A stretch of 64,000 nucleotides of DNA from Myxococcales bacterium. Its GTDB lineage: Bacteria > Myxococcota_A > Polyangia > Palsa-1104. The DNA is taken from NCBI GenBank assembly GCA_003170275.1, contig PNAM01000041.1, forward strand, positions 1-64,000, in the 5' to 3' direction. The position numbers and the translations under genes are program-made. The notes under the pieces were generated by a model. The model searched no databases, was not told the DNA's origin, and saw only the letters and a list, made by a program, of their open reading frames with translations. Positions 9,509 to 17,700 of the stretch are shown in pieces (the stretch's first letter is position 1; each line of letters starts with the position of its first letter).

Positions 9509-10204
9509 TCAAGGCGTTGCGGGGCCAAGATCAGGCGGTTTGGGGGCGACTACCCCCGGGCTGTCGTTTTTAGGGGGTTCCTCGCCCCCTTCTTCTCCTT
9601 CTTTATGGAGCGCGTCCATGGTCTCTTCGTCGGCCTTGATCTGCTCCCAGCTCTTCTTCGAATAGAACGACTTCGACTGGCGCTGGTTGGGGAAGCTGTA
9701 GTCGGTCCAGAACGCCTTGCCCTTGCCGGGCCGCACGTCGAGGTGCACGAAGCTCGAGTTCGGGTAGTAGCCCACGCCGACGCGCTCGAACTGCGTGAAC
9801 AGGTAGTCGCGCAGCACCTTGTTGTCGACGCCCTCGATCACGAAGTCGGCGGCGATGCCCTTCTTGTGCGGCGACTTGGTGTTGCCCTTGGCGCGCGCGA
9901 CCCGCGGCGCGCGATAGCCGTCGTACAGGCGGATGAGGTGGAACTCGAAGTGCTGCGCGGTGGTGTAGATCAGCTCGGCCAGGCGCGGCGCCATCGCGTG
10001 CTGCCGCCCGGTGTGCCAGCAGCGCATGAAGCGCGTCCAGCCGTGCAGCTCCTTCTTGCCGAACTTGCCGTGCGTGTCGGGGCGCAGCTTGAAGTGCTCG
10101 TGCGTGTTGATCGAGACCAGCTCGGCCGCGGGCGGCGCGGGCTTGAGCTCGGCGATCGCCGGCGTCGCGAGCAGCATCACCGACGCGACGGATGCGAGGC
10201 GCAC
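9509..10204 (-). CDS. YcbK/DUF882-like peptidase M15 family protein
   Basis: The product has 231 residues from a GTG at 10204, chosen because it yields a signal peptide (LASVASVMLLATPAIA). The domain resembles the zinc-dependent M15 group that acts on peptidoglycan or is its structural relative. The expected ligands are visible: HKKGIAAD (His and Asp) and FVHLDVRPG with the second His-x-Asp. SPH/GYR signatures of the fold precede them. The C-terminal 45 residues are acidic and Pro-rich. It begins 27 nt after the cyclase stop codon on the same strand, so it is probably co-transcribed. It acts in the periplasm. Confidence 0.8.
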   Translation of the reverse strand: MRLASVASVMLLATPAIAELKPAPPAAELVSINTHEHFKLRPDTHGKFGKKELHGWTRFMRCWHTGRQHAMAPRLAELIYTTAQHFEFHLIRLYDGYRAPRVARAKGNTKSPHKKGIAADFVIEGVDNKVLRDYLFTQFERVGVGYYPNSSFVHLDVRPGKGKAFWTDYSFPNQRQSKSFYSKKSWEQIKADEETMDALHKEGEEGGEEPPKNDSPGVVAPKPPDLGPATP

Positions 10205-10230
10205 CCGACAAAGATGTGCGCCAAGGGATC

Positions 10231-11739
10231 TCAACGCAACCCGGTGACCTCGTAGACGGTGAGCGGCAGCGCCTTGCCCTTGACCTCGACGGGATCGAGC
10301 GCGCGCGCGATCACCTGGTCCTTGACCAGCGCGAAGGTGGTCGACGAGATCAACAGGCGGGTGTTGAACCGCTTGTTGAGCTGCTCGATGCGCGAGGAGG
10401 TGTTCACCGTGTCGCCGATCACGGTGTACTCCATCTTCTTGGCCGAGCCGATGTTGCCGGCCACCACGTCGCCGGTGTGCAGGCCGATGCCGATGTCGAT
10501 CGGCAGCTCGCCCGCTGAAGCGCGCTGCGCGTTCCAGGTGACCAGCCGCGCGGTCATCTGCAGCGCTGCCTTGACCGCGCGCAACGCGTCGTCGTCCTTC
10601 GACAGCGGCACGCCGAACGAGGCCATCACCGCGTCGCCGATGAACTTGTCGACGGTGCCGCCGTACTCCACCACCACGTCGACCATGATGTCGAGGTAGC
10701 GGTTGAGAAAGCTCACCAGCTCGGCGGGGCCGAGCTTCTCGGAGAGCGCGGTGAAGCCGCGGATGTCGGAGAACATCACCGTCGCGCAGCGCAGCTCGCC
10801 GCCGAGCTCGACCTTGCCCTTCAAGATCTCGTCGAGCACCTGGCGCGTGACGTAACGGCCGAAGGTCTCCTTGACGAACACCGCGCGGCGCAGGCCGACG
10901 ACCATCTCGTTGAAGCCTTCTGCGAGCTGGCCGATGTGATCGAGCGACAGCACCTGCGCCTGCGCGCTGAGATCTTCGCGCGTGACCTTGTCCACCTCGC
11001 GCGCCAGATCGGTGACCGGCTTGGAGATGCTGTGGCCGATGAACGCCGCCTGCAGGATGCCGAACAGGAAGAACGAGGCGCCCAGGTAGAGCACCACCTG
11101 CGGCGTGAGCGTGCCCATCAGCGCGGCGAAGGTGAGCACCACGATCGGCATCAGCACGGTCACCACCAGGAGCACGCAGATCTTGAACCCGAGCGTGACC
11201 GGTCGCACGCCGGTCACGCGGCTCAGGCGCCCGTCGGGGAACAGCACCGGGATGATGCGCGCGCGCGCGCGCCACTCGATGATGTAGTAGATGAAGGTCC
11301 CGGACACGCCGCCGATCAGGATGGTCACGATCATCACGTGGATCTTCGCCAGCAGCTCGACCTGCGCGCCGACCGCCCAGACGTACAGCGGGAACGACGC
11401 GGCCGACAGCACCCAGACGATCGTCGACAGGCGCGACATGTAGACCGGCAGCTCGAGCGCGCGCCGGCGGGCCTGCTCGAGCTGGGCCGGATCGGGCGTT
11501 CCGCCGCGCAGGAGCTGATCGAAGACGCGGCTGAGCGAGCGGTTGGCGATCATGAGGATCGGCCCGAAGATCGCGTAGGAGGCGAGCAGCGTCAGCGCCG
11601 ACCAGACGAACACCAGGTTGCCGGGCGGGATGAGCCCGCCGGGCAGATCGCGCACCAGCAGGCCGTAGCCCATCGCCTGCAACACGGCCAACAGATTGGC
11701 CGTGGCGGTGAGCAGCATGACCTTCAGGGCTTCGCGCAT
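10231..11739 (-). CDS. Membrane adenylate/guanylate cyclase (class III) with HAMP domain
   Basis: The product has 502 residues. The N-terminal half holds about six membrane segments, then a HAMP linker (SISKPVTDLAREVDKV) near residue 270. The class III cyclase catalytic domain occupies the last 200 residues, with metal-binding Asp residues in FSDIRGFTALSE and KFIGDAVMASFG and the nucleotide-binding YTVIGDTVN. It should make cAMP (or cGMP) in response to an envelope signal. The start overlaps the end of chrA by 16 nt, so the two are coupled. ATP versus GTP preference cannot be read safely. Confidence 0.92.
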   Translation of the reverse strand: MREALKVMLLTATANLLAVLQAMGYGLLVRDLPGGLIPPGNLVFVWSALTLLASYAIFGPILMIANRSLSRVFDQLLRGGTPDPAQLEQARRRALELPVYMSRLSTIVWVLSAASFPLYVWAVGAQVELLAKIHVMIVTILIGGVSGTFIYYIIEWRARARIIPVLFPDGRLSRVTGVRPVTLGFKICVLLVVTVLMPIVVLTFAALMGTLTPQVVLYLGASFFLFGILQAAFIGHSISKPVTDLAREVDKVTREDLSAQAQVLSLDHIGQLAEGFNEMVVGLRRAVFVKETFGRYVTRQVLDEILKGKVELGGELRCATVMFSDIRGFTALSEKLGPAELVSFLNRYLDIMVDVVVEYGGTVDKFIGDAVMASFGVPLSKDDDALRAVKAALQMTARLVTWNAQRASAGELPIDIGIGLHTGDVVAGNIGSAKKMEYTVIGDTVNTSSRIEQLNKRFNTRLLISSTTFALVKDQVIARALDPVEVKGKALPLTVYEVTGLR

Positions 11740-12848
11740 AGGGCTCCCAGCAGGGCTCCCGCGAGCACCAGCCAGATCGAGTTTAGCCGCGGGAGCAGCA
11801 CCAGCGCCAACAAGCTGACCAGCGCGATCGCCGGCGGCAGCACGCCCGGCTGGGCGAAGATCGCGGAGCGGCCGAGCTCGAGGGTGACCGCGGCCATGAG
11901 CGCGAGCGAGGCGACGTTGAGCCCGTCGAGGAACGCGCCGGCGGTGGGCGAGCGGCGCAGGCGCGGCACCAGCGGGCCGGAGATCGCGACGAAGACGAAC
12001 GCGGGTAGAAAGATGCCGAGCGTGGCGAGCGACGCGCCGGTCGGGCCGGCGAGCAGCCAGCCGACGAAGGTGGCGGTGGTGAACACCGGGCCGGGCGTCA
12101 CCTGGCCGACCGTGACCGCGTCGAGCAGCTGCGACTCGGTGAGCCAGTGCCAGCGCTCGACCAGATCCGAGCGCAAGAACGCGATCAGCACGTAGCCCGA
12201 GCCGAACAGGATCGAGCCGATCTTGAGGAAGAACAGGAACAGCGGAAGCAGGCCGAACGGCGCGGCTGCCGTCGACGCGGCGACCAGCGGCGCGGGCGCG
12301 AGCCACAACGAGATCGGCGCGCGCTTGACCGAGCGCGCGAACGCCACCGCCAGCGCGATCCCGCCCAGCAGCACGAGCTCGTTGGCGCCGGTCAACGCCA
12401 GCGCCGTCGCCAGCACCGCGACCACGCCGAGGAACAGGTCCTTGACCGCGGTGCGCGCCAGCTTGTACAGCGCGTGCGCGACGATCGCGATGATCACCGG
12501 CCGCATCCCGAACAGCACGCGCGCCGCCGCCGGCAACCAGCCGTACGACTTGTAGGCCCACGCGATCGCCGAGACGATCAGCGTCGCCGGCAGGATGAAG
12601 CACGCGCCCGCGACGATCAGCCCCGCCCAGCCCGCGCGCAGGTAGCCGATGTGGATCGCCATCTCCGTCGAGTTCGGCCCCGGAATCAAGTTGGTCGCGC
12701 CGTAGAGATCGAGGAACTGCTCGCGCGTCAGCCACGCGCGCTTCTGCACCACCTCGACCTCCATCATCGCGATGTGCGCGGCCGGCCCCCCGAAGGCTGT
12801 CGCTCCCAGCCGCAAGAACAGGAGCGCCAATTCCCACACGGGGCTCAA
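11724..12848 (-). CDS. chrA: Chromate transporter, ChrA family
   Basis: This 374-residue inner-membrane protein has the two-fold ChrA repeat and about ten helices. The family signatures FGGPAAHIAMME and DLYGATNLIPGPNSTEMA are in the first half, and their diverged counterparts (FGSGYVLIAFL, AVTVGQVTPGPVF) are in the second. Long-form ChrA exports chromate, often in exchange for sulfate, although many family members have unknown anion substrates. It lies 6 nt downstream of the phosphatase gene and overlaps the cyclase start. Confidence 0.93.
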   Translation of the reverse strand: MSPVWELALLFLRLGATAFGGPAAHIAMMEVEVVQKRAWLTREQFLDLYGATNLIPGPNSTEMAIHIGYLRAGWAGLIVAGACFILPATLIVSAIAWAYKSYGWLPAAARVLFGMRPVIIAIVAHALYKLARTAVKDLFLGVVAVLATALALTGANELVLLGGIALAVAFARSVKRAPISLWLAPAPLVAASTAAAPFGLLPLFLFFLKIGSILFGSGYVLIAFLRSDLVERWHWLTESQLLDAVTVGQVTPGPVFTTATFVGWLLAGPTGASLATLGIFLPAFVFVAISGPLVPRLRRSPTAGAFLDGLNVASLALMAAVTLELGRSAIFAQPGVLPPAIALVSLLALVLLPRLNSIWLVLAGALLGALCAKP

Positions 12849-12854
12849 GCGCGG

Positions 12855-14507
12855 CTACTTCAAGACGCGGGTGAGGACCTCGCCCTCGCAGGCGGCCGGC
12901 GGAGCCGTGCCGAGGACATGGGCGAGCGTGGCGGCGAGGTCGACCATCTCGGCGGCGCCGTGGTAGCCGGGCTTGAACGGCGCGCCGGCCAGGATCAGCG
13001 GCACGTCGGTGTCGTAGCGGTAGAACGAGCCGTGCGAGCCGCCGAAGTCCTTCTCGCCGTACTTGCCCCAGAACGAGAACGGCGCCTGCACCGCGATCAG
13101 ATCGCCGGCGCGCGCCGGAAAGAACGAACGCGCGATCGCGCGCGCGGCGACGGTGGGCGGCAGCTCGCCCTTGAGCAGGTTGTCGCGCGTGGCGAAGCCG
13201 ATGAAGCCGGGCAGCGTGAGCAGCGCCTCGCCGGCCGCCTGTTGCACCTCGGCGGGCGCCAGTTTCTTCTCGGCGATCAGCTTGTCGTTCAGGTAGACGC
13301 TCGGATCCTCGAGCGCCACCACCCAATCGCCCTTGCCGAAGCGCGCCGACAGCGCGGCGTCGATCGCGCCCTTGATCTGCAGCTTCTTGACGCGCGCGCC
13401 GCCGAGCCCGAGCTTCTTCGCCTGCTCGGGCGGCATCGACGCGCCGTGATCGGCGGTGAGCACCACCACGTAGCCGTCCTTGCCGAGCCTGCCGTCGAGC
13501 CAGGTGAGGAACGCGCCGAGCGCGCGGTCGGTGCGCACCAGCGCGTCTTCGGTCTCCTGGCTGTACACGCCGAACGTGTGGCCGATGTAGTCGGTCGGGC
13601 TCACCGAGATCGCGAGCAGGTCGGTCACGCCGCGCCCGCCCAGCTTGTCGGCCTCGACCGCGGCGCGTGCGAACGCGAACTCGTAGTCGATGCCCATCGG
13701 GCTGGTCATGAACGCTTCGTAGAATTTCGGTCCCGGCTTGTCTCCTCCACCAGTCAGCGGATGGGGGAACGTGCGCTTGAGCCCGACGATGTCGCCTTCG
13801 AACGGCGAATCGTCCGGCCCCGAGATCGTGTACGCGCCGACGGGCAGCGCGCGCTCCCAGCTCTTGCCGAACGACGCCTCGGCGAGCTTCTGCGCGTTGA
13901 ACTTGGCGACCCACTCGGGCAGCGTGTCGAGATAGTAGGTGCTGGTGATCATCTGCCCGGTCTTCTCGCCGAAGAACCACGCCTGGCCGAGCCGTCCGCC
14001 GAGCAGCAGCGCGCCCCGCTCCTTGAGCGCCACCGAGACGCTCTTCGATCCCATGCCGCTCGCCAGCCGTAGCTCGTCGCCTACCGTCGAGCCGTTGAAG
14101 TTGCGCGGCGACGTGTCATTGTCGGGGTTGGACGCCGGATCGCTCTCGCCGCCGATCGGCTTGGCGTCGGGATCGAACAGCATGCCTTCGGAGCGGCCGC
14201 GCTCGCGGTTGTACCACTTGTTCTGGATGATCCCGTTCAGGTAGCCGTACGAGCCGGAGAGGATCAGCGCGTGGCCCGGGCCGGTGTAGGTGTTCTGCTG
14301 GCCGTAATGGCCGTCGAGCACCGCGCCGGTCGAGAGCAGACGGGCAAAGCCGCCGGTGAAGTGCGGACCGAGCCGATCGAGCTCCGAGCGCCGCAGCTGG
14401 TCTACCACCACCACCACCACCAGCTTCGGCTTCGCCTTCCCCTGGGGCGGCGCAGCGACGGCGAGCGCGCTCGCGAGCGCGACGATGATCAGGCTGGGCC
14501 TATTCAT
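12855..14507 (-). CDS. Secreted PafA-like alkaline phosphatase superfamily enzyme
   Basis: The 550-residue product has a signal peptide (LIIVALASALAVAAP). The superfamily metal sites are visible: VVVVVDQLRRSEL with the first Asp, the nucleophile motif NTYTGPGHA (Thr, as in PafA-type phosphatases and phosphodiesterases), SPTDYIGHTFG with the Asp/His ligands, and TADHGASMP. It should hydrolyse phosphate mono- or diesters in the periplasm. The ATG overlaps the stop of the substrate-binding/OmpA gene by 8 nt, so they are expressed together. That suggests a shared scavenging role, possibly for phosphate. Confidence 0.9.
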   Translation of the reverse strand: MNRPSLIIVALASALAVAAPPQGKAKPKLVVVVVVDQLRRSELDRLGPHFTGGFARLLSTGAVLDGHYGQQNTYTGPGHALILSGSYGYLNGIIQNKWYNRERGRSEGMLFDPDAKPIGGESDPASNPDNDTSPRNFNGSTVGDELRLASGMGSKSVSVALKERGALLLGGRLGQAWFFGEKTGQMITSTYYLDTLPEWVAKFNAQKLAEASFGKSWERALPVGAYTISGPDDSPFEGDIVGLKRTFPHPLTGGGDKPGPKFYEAFMTSPMGIDYEFAFARAAVEADKLGGRGVTDLLAISVSPTDYIGHTFGVYSQETEDALVRTDRALGAFLTWLDGRLGKDGYVVVLTADHGASMPPEQAKKLGLGGARVKKLQIKGAIDAALSARFGKGDWVVALEDPSVYLNDKLIAEKKLAPAEVQQAAGEALLTLPGFIGFATRDNLLKGELPPTVAARAIARSFFPARAGDLIAVQAPFSFWGKYGEKDFGGSHGSFYRYDTDVPLILAGAPFKPGYHGAAEMVDLAATLAHVLGTAPPAACEGEVLTRVLK

Positions 14508-16032
14508 TGGGGATGATCTCGAAGTCGGTCCTGCGGTTCATGTCCCGTCCCTCCTCGGTCGCGTTGTCGCCCACCGGCTTGTCGGGCCCGTTGCCGACCG
14601 CAACGAAGCGCGTGCGATCGAAGCCGTGCTGCGCCGTCAGGTAGTCGACCAGCGCCACCGCGCGTCGCTTCGACAACGCCACGTTCGATTTGGCCGCGCC
14701 GACGTTGTCGGTGTTGCCCTCGACGCGCACGTAGGCGTTGCCGAACTCGGCCAGCGTGTCGGCGAACTCGTCGATCAGCTTCTTGGCGTTCGGATCGAGC
14801 CGGTCCACGCCACTGGCGAAATAGATCGACACGCTCTTGGTGAGCAGCGGCGGCGTCGAGGCCCTCGGTCCCTTGCCGAACTTGAAGTCTTCCTTCACCT
14901 TCTCGTCGGCGTGCTCCTTGGAGAGCGCCTCGAGCGGCTTGAGCCAGCGGGTCGCCGCGCCGTCGGCCGCCTGCTTGATCACTCCCTCCTTCTGCCAAAA
15001 GCGGCTGGCGTCCTCGAACAGCGCCAGGTACGGCGCGCGCTCCCGCTCGAGGCCGAAGAACTCGCGGTTGTCGGCGAAGGTGGTGGGCTTGATCTTCTTG
15101 AGCACGTCGCGCGTCTCGTCGAGCGATTGCTGGAACGCCTTGGCGATCACCTGCACGGCGGCCTCGGGATCCTTCTCGGTGAGCGCCACGCCCTCGAACC
15201 ACGCGCGGCTGAACGCGATCATCTGCTGCTCGTGATCCTTCAGGAAGCTCTCGCGCGCGAACAGCACGTCGGCGACCAGGTTGGTGGCGGTCGCCGTCGA
15301 GACCAACAGGCGCCCCTTGCCGCCGGCCATCGCCTGCGACAGGTGCGGCTCCCAGATCGCGACCGCGTCCACCTCGCCGCGCTTGAACATGTCGCCGGCG
15401 AGCGGAGTCTTGGTCGCGTAGACGATATTCGACTTCACCTTCTCGATCTGATCGGGCTTGAGGTTCGACTTCTTGAGCAGCGTCAAGAGCAGGTAGTGGG
15501 TCGGCGTGTTGCGCGTGGTCGCGACCTTGGCGTCCTTGAGCCCTTCGATCGACTTGATCTTCGGCGTGGCGACGATCCCCAGATTGCCGCGGCTCCAGTC
15601 GGCCATCAGGAACGACTTGAGCTCCACGTTTTTCTCGCGATAGACTGGCACCAGGTTGGCCAGGTAGTCGAGCGTGAGCAGCATGATGTCGACCTCGCCG
15701 GAGTCGAACGCGGCCAGGCGCTCCTTCGATCCGCGGATCAGCTTGATCTCGACGTCGAGCCCGGCGGCGGCAAAGCGCGACTTGGCGCCCGCTATCGCGC
15801 CGTCGTTGGCCACCACGCCGGGATACGCGCCACCGAAATCGTTCACGCCGACGACGATCTTCTTGGCGTCGTGTTTGCTCTTCGTTCCCGTCGCTGCGGC
15901 CGACTTTTCCTGCGCCTTCTCCGCCCCCGTCTCACCCGGCTTGTGTCCCTGGTAATAATGCCAACCGCTGTAACCGACGACGGCCAGAATCACGGCCGCG
16001 ACGAACGCCTTGGCGAGCGGAGTCAGCTTCAT
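14500..16032 (-). CDS. Substrate-binding protein (NMT1/SsuA-like) fused to OmpA domain
   Basis: The product has 510 residues from the ATG at 16032. An N-terminal membrane anchor (FVAAVILAVVGYSGWHYY) is followed by a periplasmic binding-protein domain (about 60-340) of the NMT1/SsuA/TauA type, with KIVVGVNDFGGAYPG and VATTRNTPTHYLLL. The C-terminal domain (about 390-510) is OmpA-like and should bind peptidoglycan: SIYFASGVDRL, VEGNTDNVG and SKRRAVALVDYL. This fusion fixes a solute-binding domain to the cell wall instead of leaving it free for an ABC permease, and no permease or ATPase is nearby. It is the first gene of a coupled pair with the phosphatase. Confidence 0.85.
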   Translation of the reverse strand: MKLTPLAKAFVAAVILAVVGYSGWHYYQGHKPGETGAEKAQEKSAAATGTKSKHDAKKIVVGVNDFGGAYPGVVANDGAIAGAKSRFAAAGLDVEIKLIRGSKERLAAFDSGEVDIMLLTLDYLANLVPVYREKNVELKSFLMADWSRGNLGIVATPKIKSIEGLKDAKVATTRNTPTHYLLLTLLKKSNLKPDQIEKVKSNIVYATKTPLAGDMFKRGEVDAVAIWEPHLSQAMAGGKGRLLVSTATATNLVADVLFARESFLKDHEQQMIAFSRAWFEGVALTEKDPEAAVQVIAKAFQQSLDETRDVLKKIKPTTFADNREFFGLERERAPYLALFEDASRFWQKEGVIKQAADGAATRWLKPLEALSKEHADEKVKEDFKFGKGPRASTPPLLTKSVSIYFASGVDRLDPNAKKLIDEFADTLAEFGNAYVRVEGNTDNVGAAKSNVALSKRRAVALVDYLTAQHGFDRTRFVAVGNGPDKPVGDNATEEGRDMNRRTDFEIIPNE

Positions 16033-16088
16033 GGGACCGCATCGTATTAGATGCCGAGATAACAAGCGGACTTAACTTTTTAACTTGT

Positions 16089-17561
16089 TTAGTTGGAGCT
16101 GTGGGCGATGGTGGCGCACTCGATGTTGGTGTGCACGCCCGGGGGGAGGACGACGCCGCCGCGGTCGATCTGGATGCCGATCTGTTCGGGCATGTTGGTG
16201 AGCGGATTGTTGATCGGCTTGCAGGCGGGGTTGGGGAGCGGGCGCCAGCAGGGCGGGACGTCGGTGGTCTTCTTGCACGAGAGCATCTCGAAGACGGCGT
16301 CCTGGCCGCCAGTCGTCGACGGCGTGACGTCTTCGACGATGCAGTCGGGATCGTCGGGGTTGGCGACCGGCTTGTCGAAGCAGAAGTCCTTGAGCTGGGC
16401 CTCGATCAGATCCGCGAGCGATTGCAGCGCCGGCTGGTAGCTGCCCGCGCACACCGAGGTGAACTGGTTCTGCTTCGCGGCTGCGACCACGTGCGAGATG
16501 CGCACCGCCGGATCGCCGACCCAGGTCGCGTCGCTGTCCGAGTGACACGAATGGCCGAGCACCCAGGTGCAGTTGCCGCCGTTGAAGGCCGCGCACGGCT
16601 GGTGCGGGATGGTGTCGGGGTTGGCGAGCAGCTCGGTCACGCCCTTGTCGATGTCGCCGGCGATGCTCACCAGGATCACGTCGTGGTCCGGATCGGCCTT
16701 GATGCCGCCGGCGCCGAGCGGCTTGGTGAACAGCGTGACGTAGCGGCTCACGTCGAACAGCTTGCCGCCGCCGGGCGTCGGATCGCAGTGCGACCACGCG
16801 TTCGGCCCGCTCGGGATCGACATCAGCGGATCGCCGCACTGAATGCCGAACTGCGTGCAGCGAAACGATTGCTTCGGCCCGTAGCCGGCGGGCGGCAGCG
16901 CGATCGCGCCGGTGAACAGGTCCGAGATCAGCGGCGCCGAGCAGTCGTCCTCGTCGGTGACGAACACCACCGCCAGGATCGCGTCGTCGCGTAGGAAGTC
17001 GTGGTTCTCGGCGGGCGTGTCGTGCAGCGCGCGATACACCGACTCGAGCTGGTGCTCGTAGCCGCAGCCGCCCAGCCCCACCGAGGCCATGCACTGAAAG
17101 GTGGTCGCCAGGTCCTGCCCCGCCGGCAGGTTGTTGCTGCCGTCGAGCTGGTTGTAGTTGATGAAATTGAACCCGCCGCCCAGGCCGTGACACTTCGTCA
17201 GGTCCGCGCCGCGGCCGATCGGCTGCAGCTTGCCGCCCAGGTTGTTGCCGCAGCTGATGCCCGCCGCGCCCAGGTCCGAGGTCACCACGCCGATGTGGTA
17301 CCAGGCCTTGTGACCGTCGGTGGCGAACTGCTCGAGCTGGCTGATGAGCTGCGGGAAGCGCTTCTTGAGCTCGTCCTGCTTGGGCTGCATCGAGTCCGAG
17401 TCGTCGATCATGAACAGGATGTCGACCTTGTTGCGCCCCGACGCGAGCACGCTGTAGTTGGTGACCTCGGTGGTGGTGGTCGGCGGCGACTCCACCGGCG
17501 CGTCGTAGCAGCCGCCGAGCGCCACGCACCCGGCCATCATCAATGGTGCCACTCTGCGCAT
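16089..17561 (-). CDS. von Willebrand factor A domain lipoprotein
   Basis: The product has 490 residues from the ATG at 17561, supported by GGAGG 8 nt upstream and an immediate lipobox (CVALGGC). The VWA domain follows at about 50-330, with a MIDAS metal site DDSDSM (DxSxS). The rest is Cys-rich with repeated Pro and Asn motifs. VWA lipoproteins of this kind are numerous in myxobacteria, and their ligands are mostly unknown. It is transcribed away from the GspD gene, with 139 nt between them. Confidence 0.82.
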   Translation of the reverse strand: MRRVAPLMMAGCVALGGCYDAPVESPPTTTTEVTNYSVLASGRNKVDILFMIDDSDSMQPKQDELKKRFPQLISQLEQFATDGHKAWYHIGVVTSDLGAAGISCGNNLGGKLQPIGRGADLTKCHGLGGGFNFINYNQLDGSNNLPAGQDLATTFQCMASVGLGGCGYEHQLESVYRALHDTPAENHDFLRDDAILAVVFVTDEDDCSAPLISDLFTGAIALPPAGYGPKQSFRCTQFGIQCGDPLMSIPSGPNAWSHCDPTPGGGKLFDVSRYVTLFTKPLGAGGIKADPDHDVILVSIAGDIDKGVTELLANPDTIPHQPCAAFNGGNCTWVLGHSCHSDSDATWVGDPAVRISHVVAAAKQNQFTSVCAGSYQPALQSLADLIEAQLKDFCFDKPVANPDDPDCIVEDVTPSTTGGQDAVFEMLSCKKTTDVPPCWRPLPNPACKPINNPLTNMPEQIGIQIDRGGVVLPPGVHTNIECATIAHSSN

Positions 17562-17700
17562 GTCGGCTCCTCCTGCTTGGGATTGGGAGCGCCGCCGCCA
17601 TTCCGTCATGACCTGGCGCACGCGGCGTTGTCAGGATGTCAGCGCGGGCTCGCAAGTGCCGGCAGCTCCACGCGGCACGCCCCTTGCTGAGCACCGTTGC

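Noticed and set aside
10231-13980. 1249-residue minus-strand frame continuing upstream of the cyclase
   Set aside because: Only the last 502 residues (from 11739) show protein-like sequence; the rest overlaps chrA and the phosphatase in another frame and is Arg/Ala noise.
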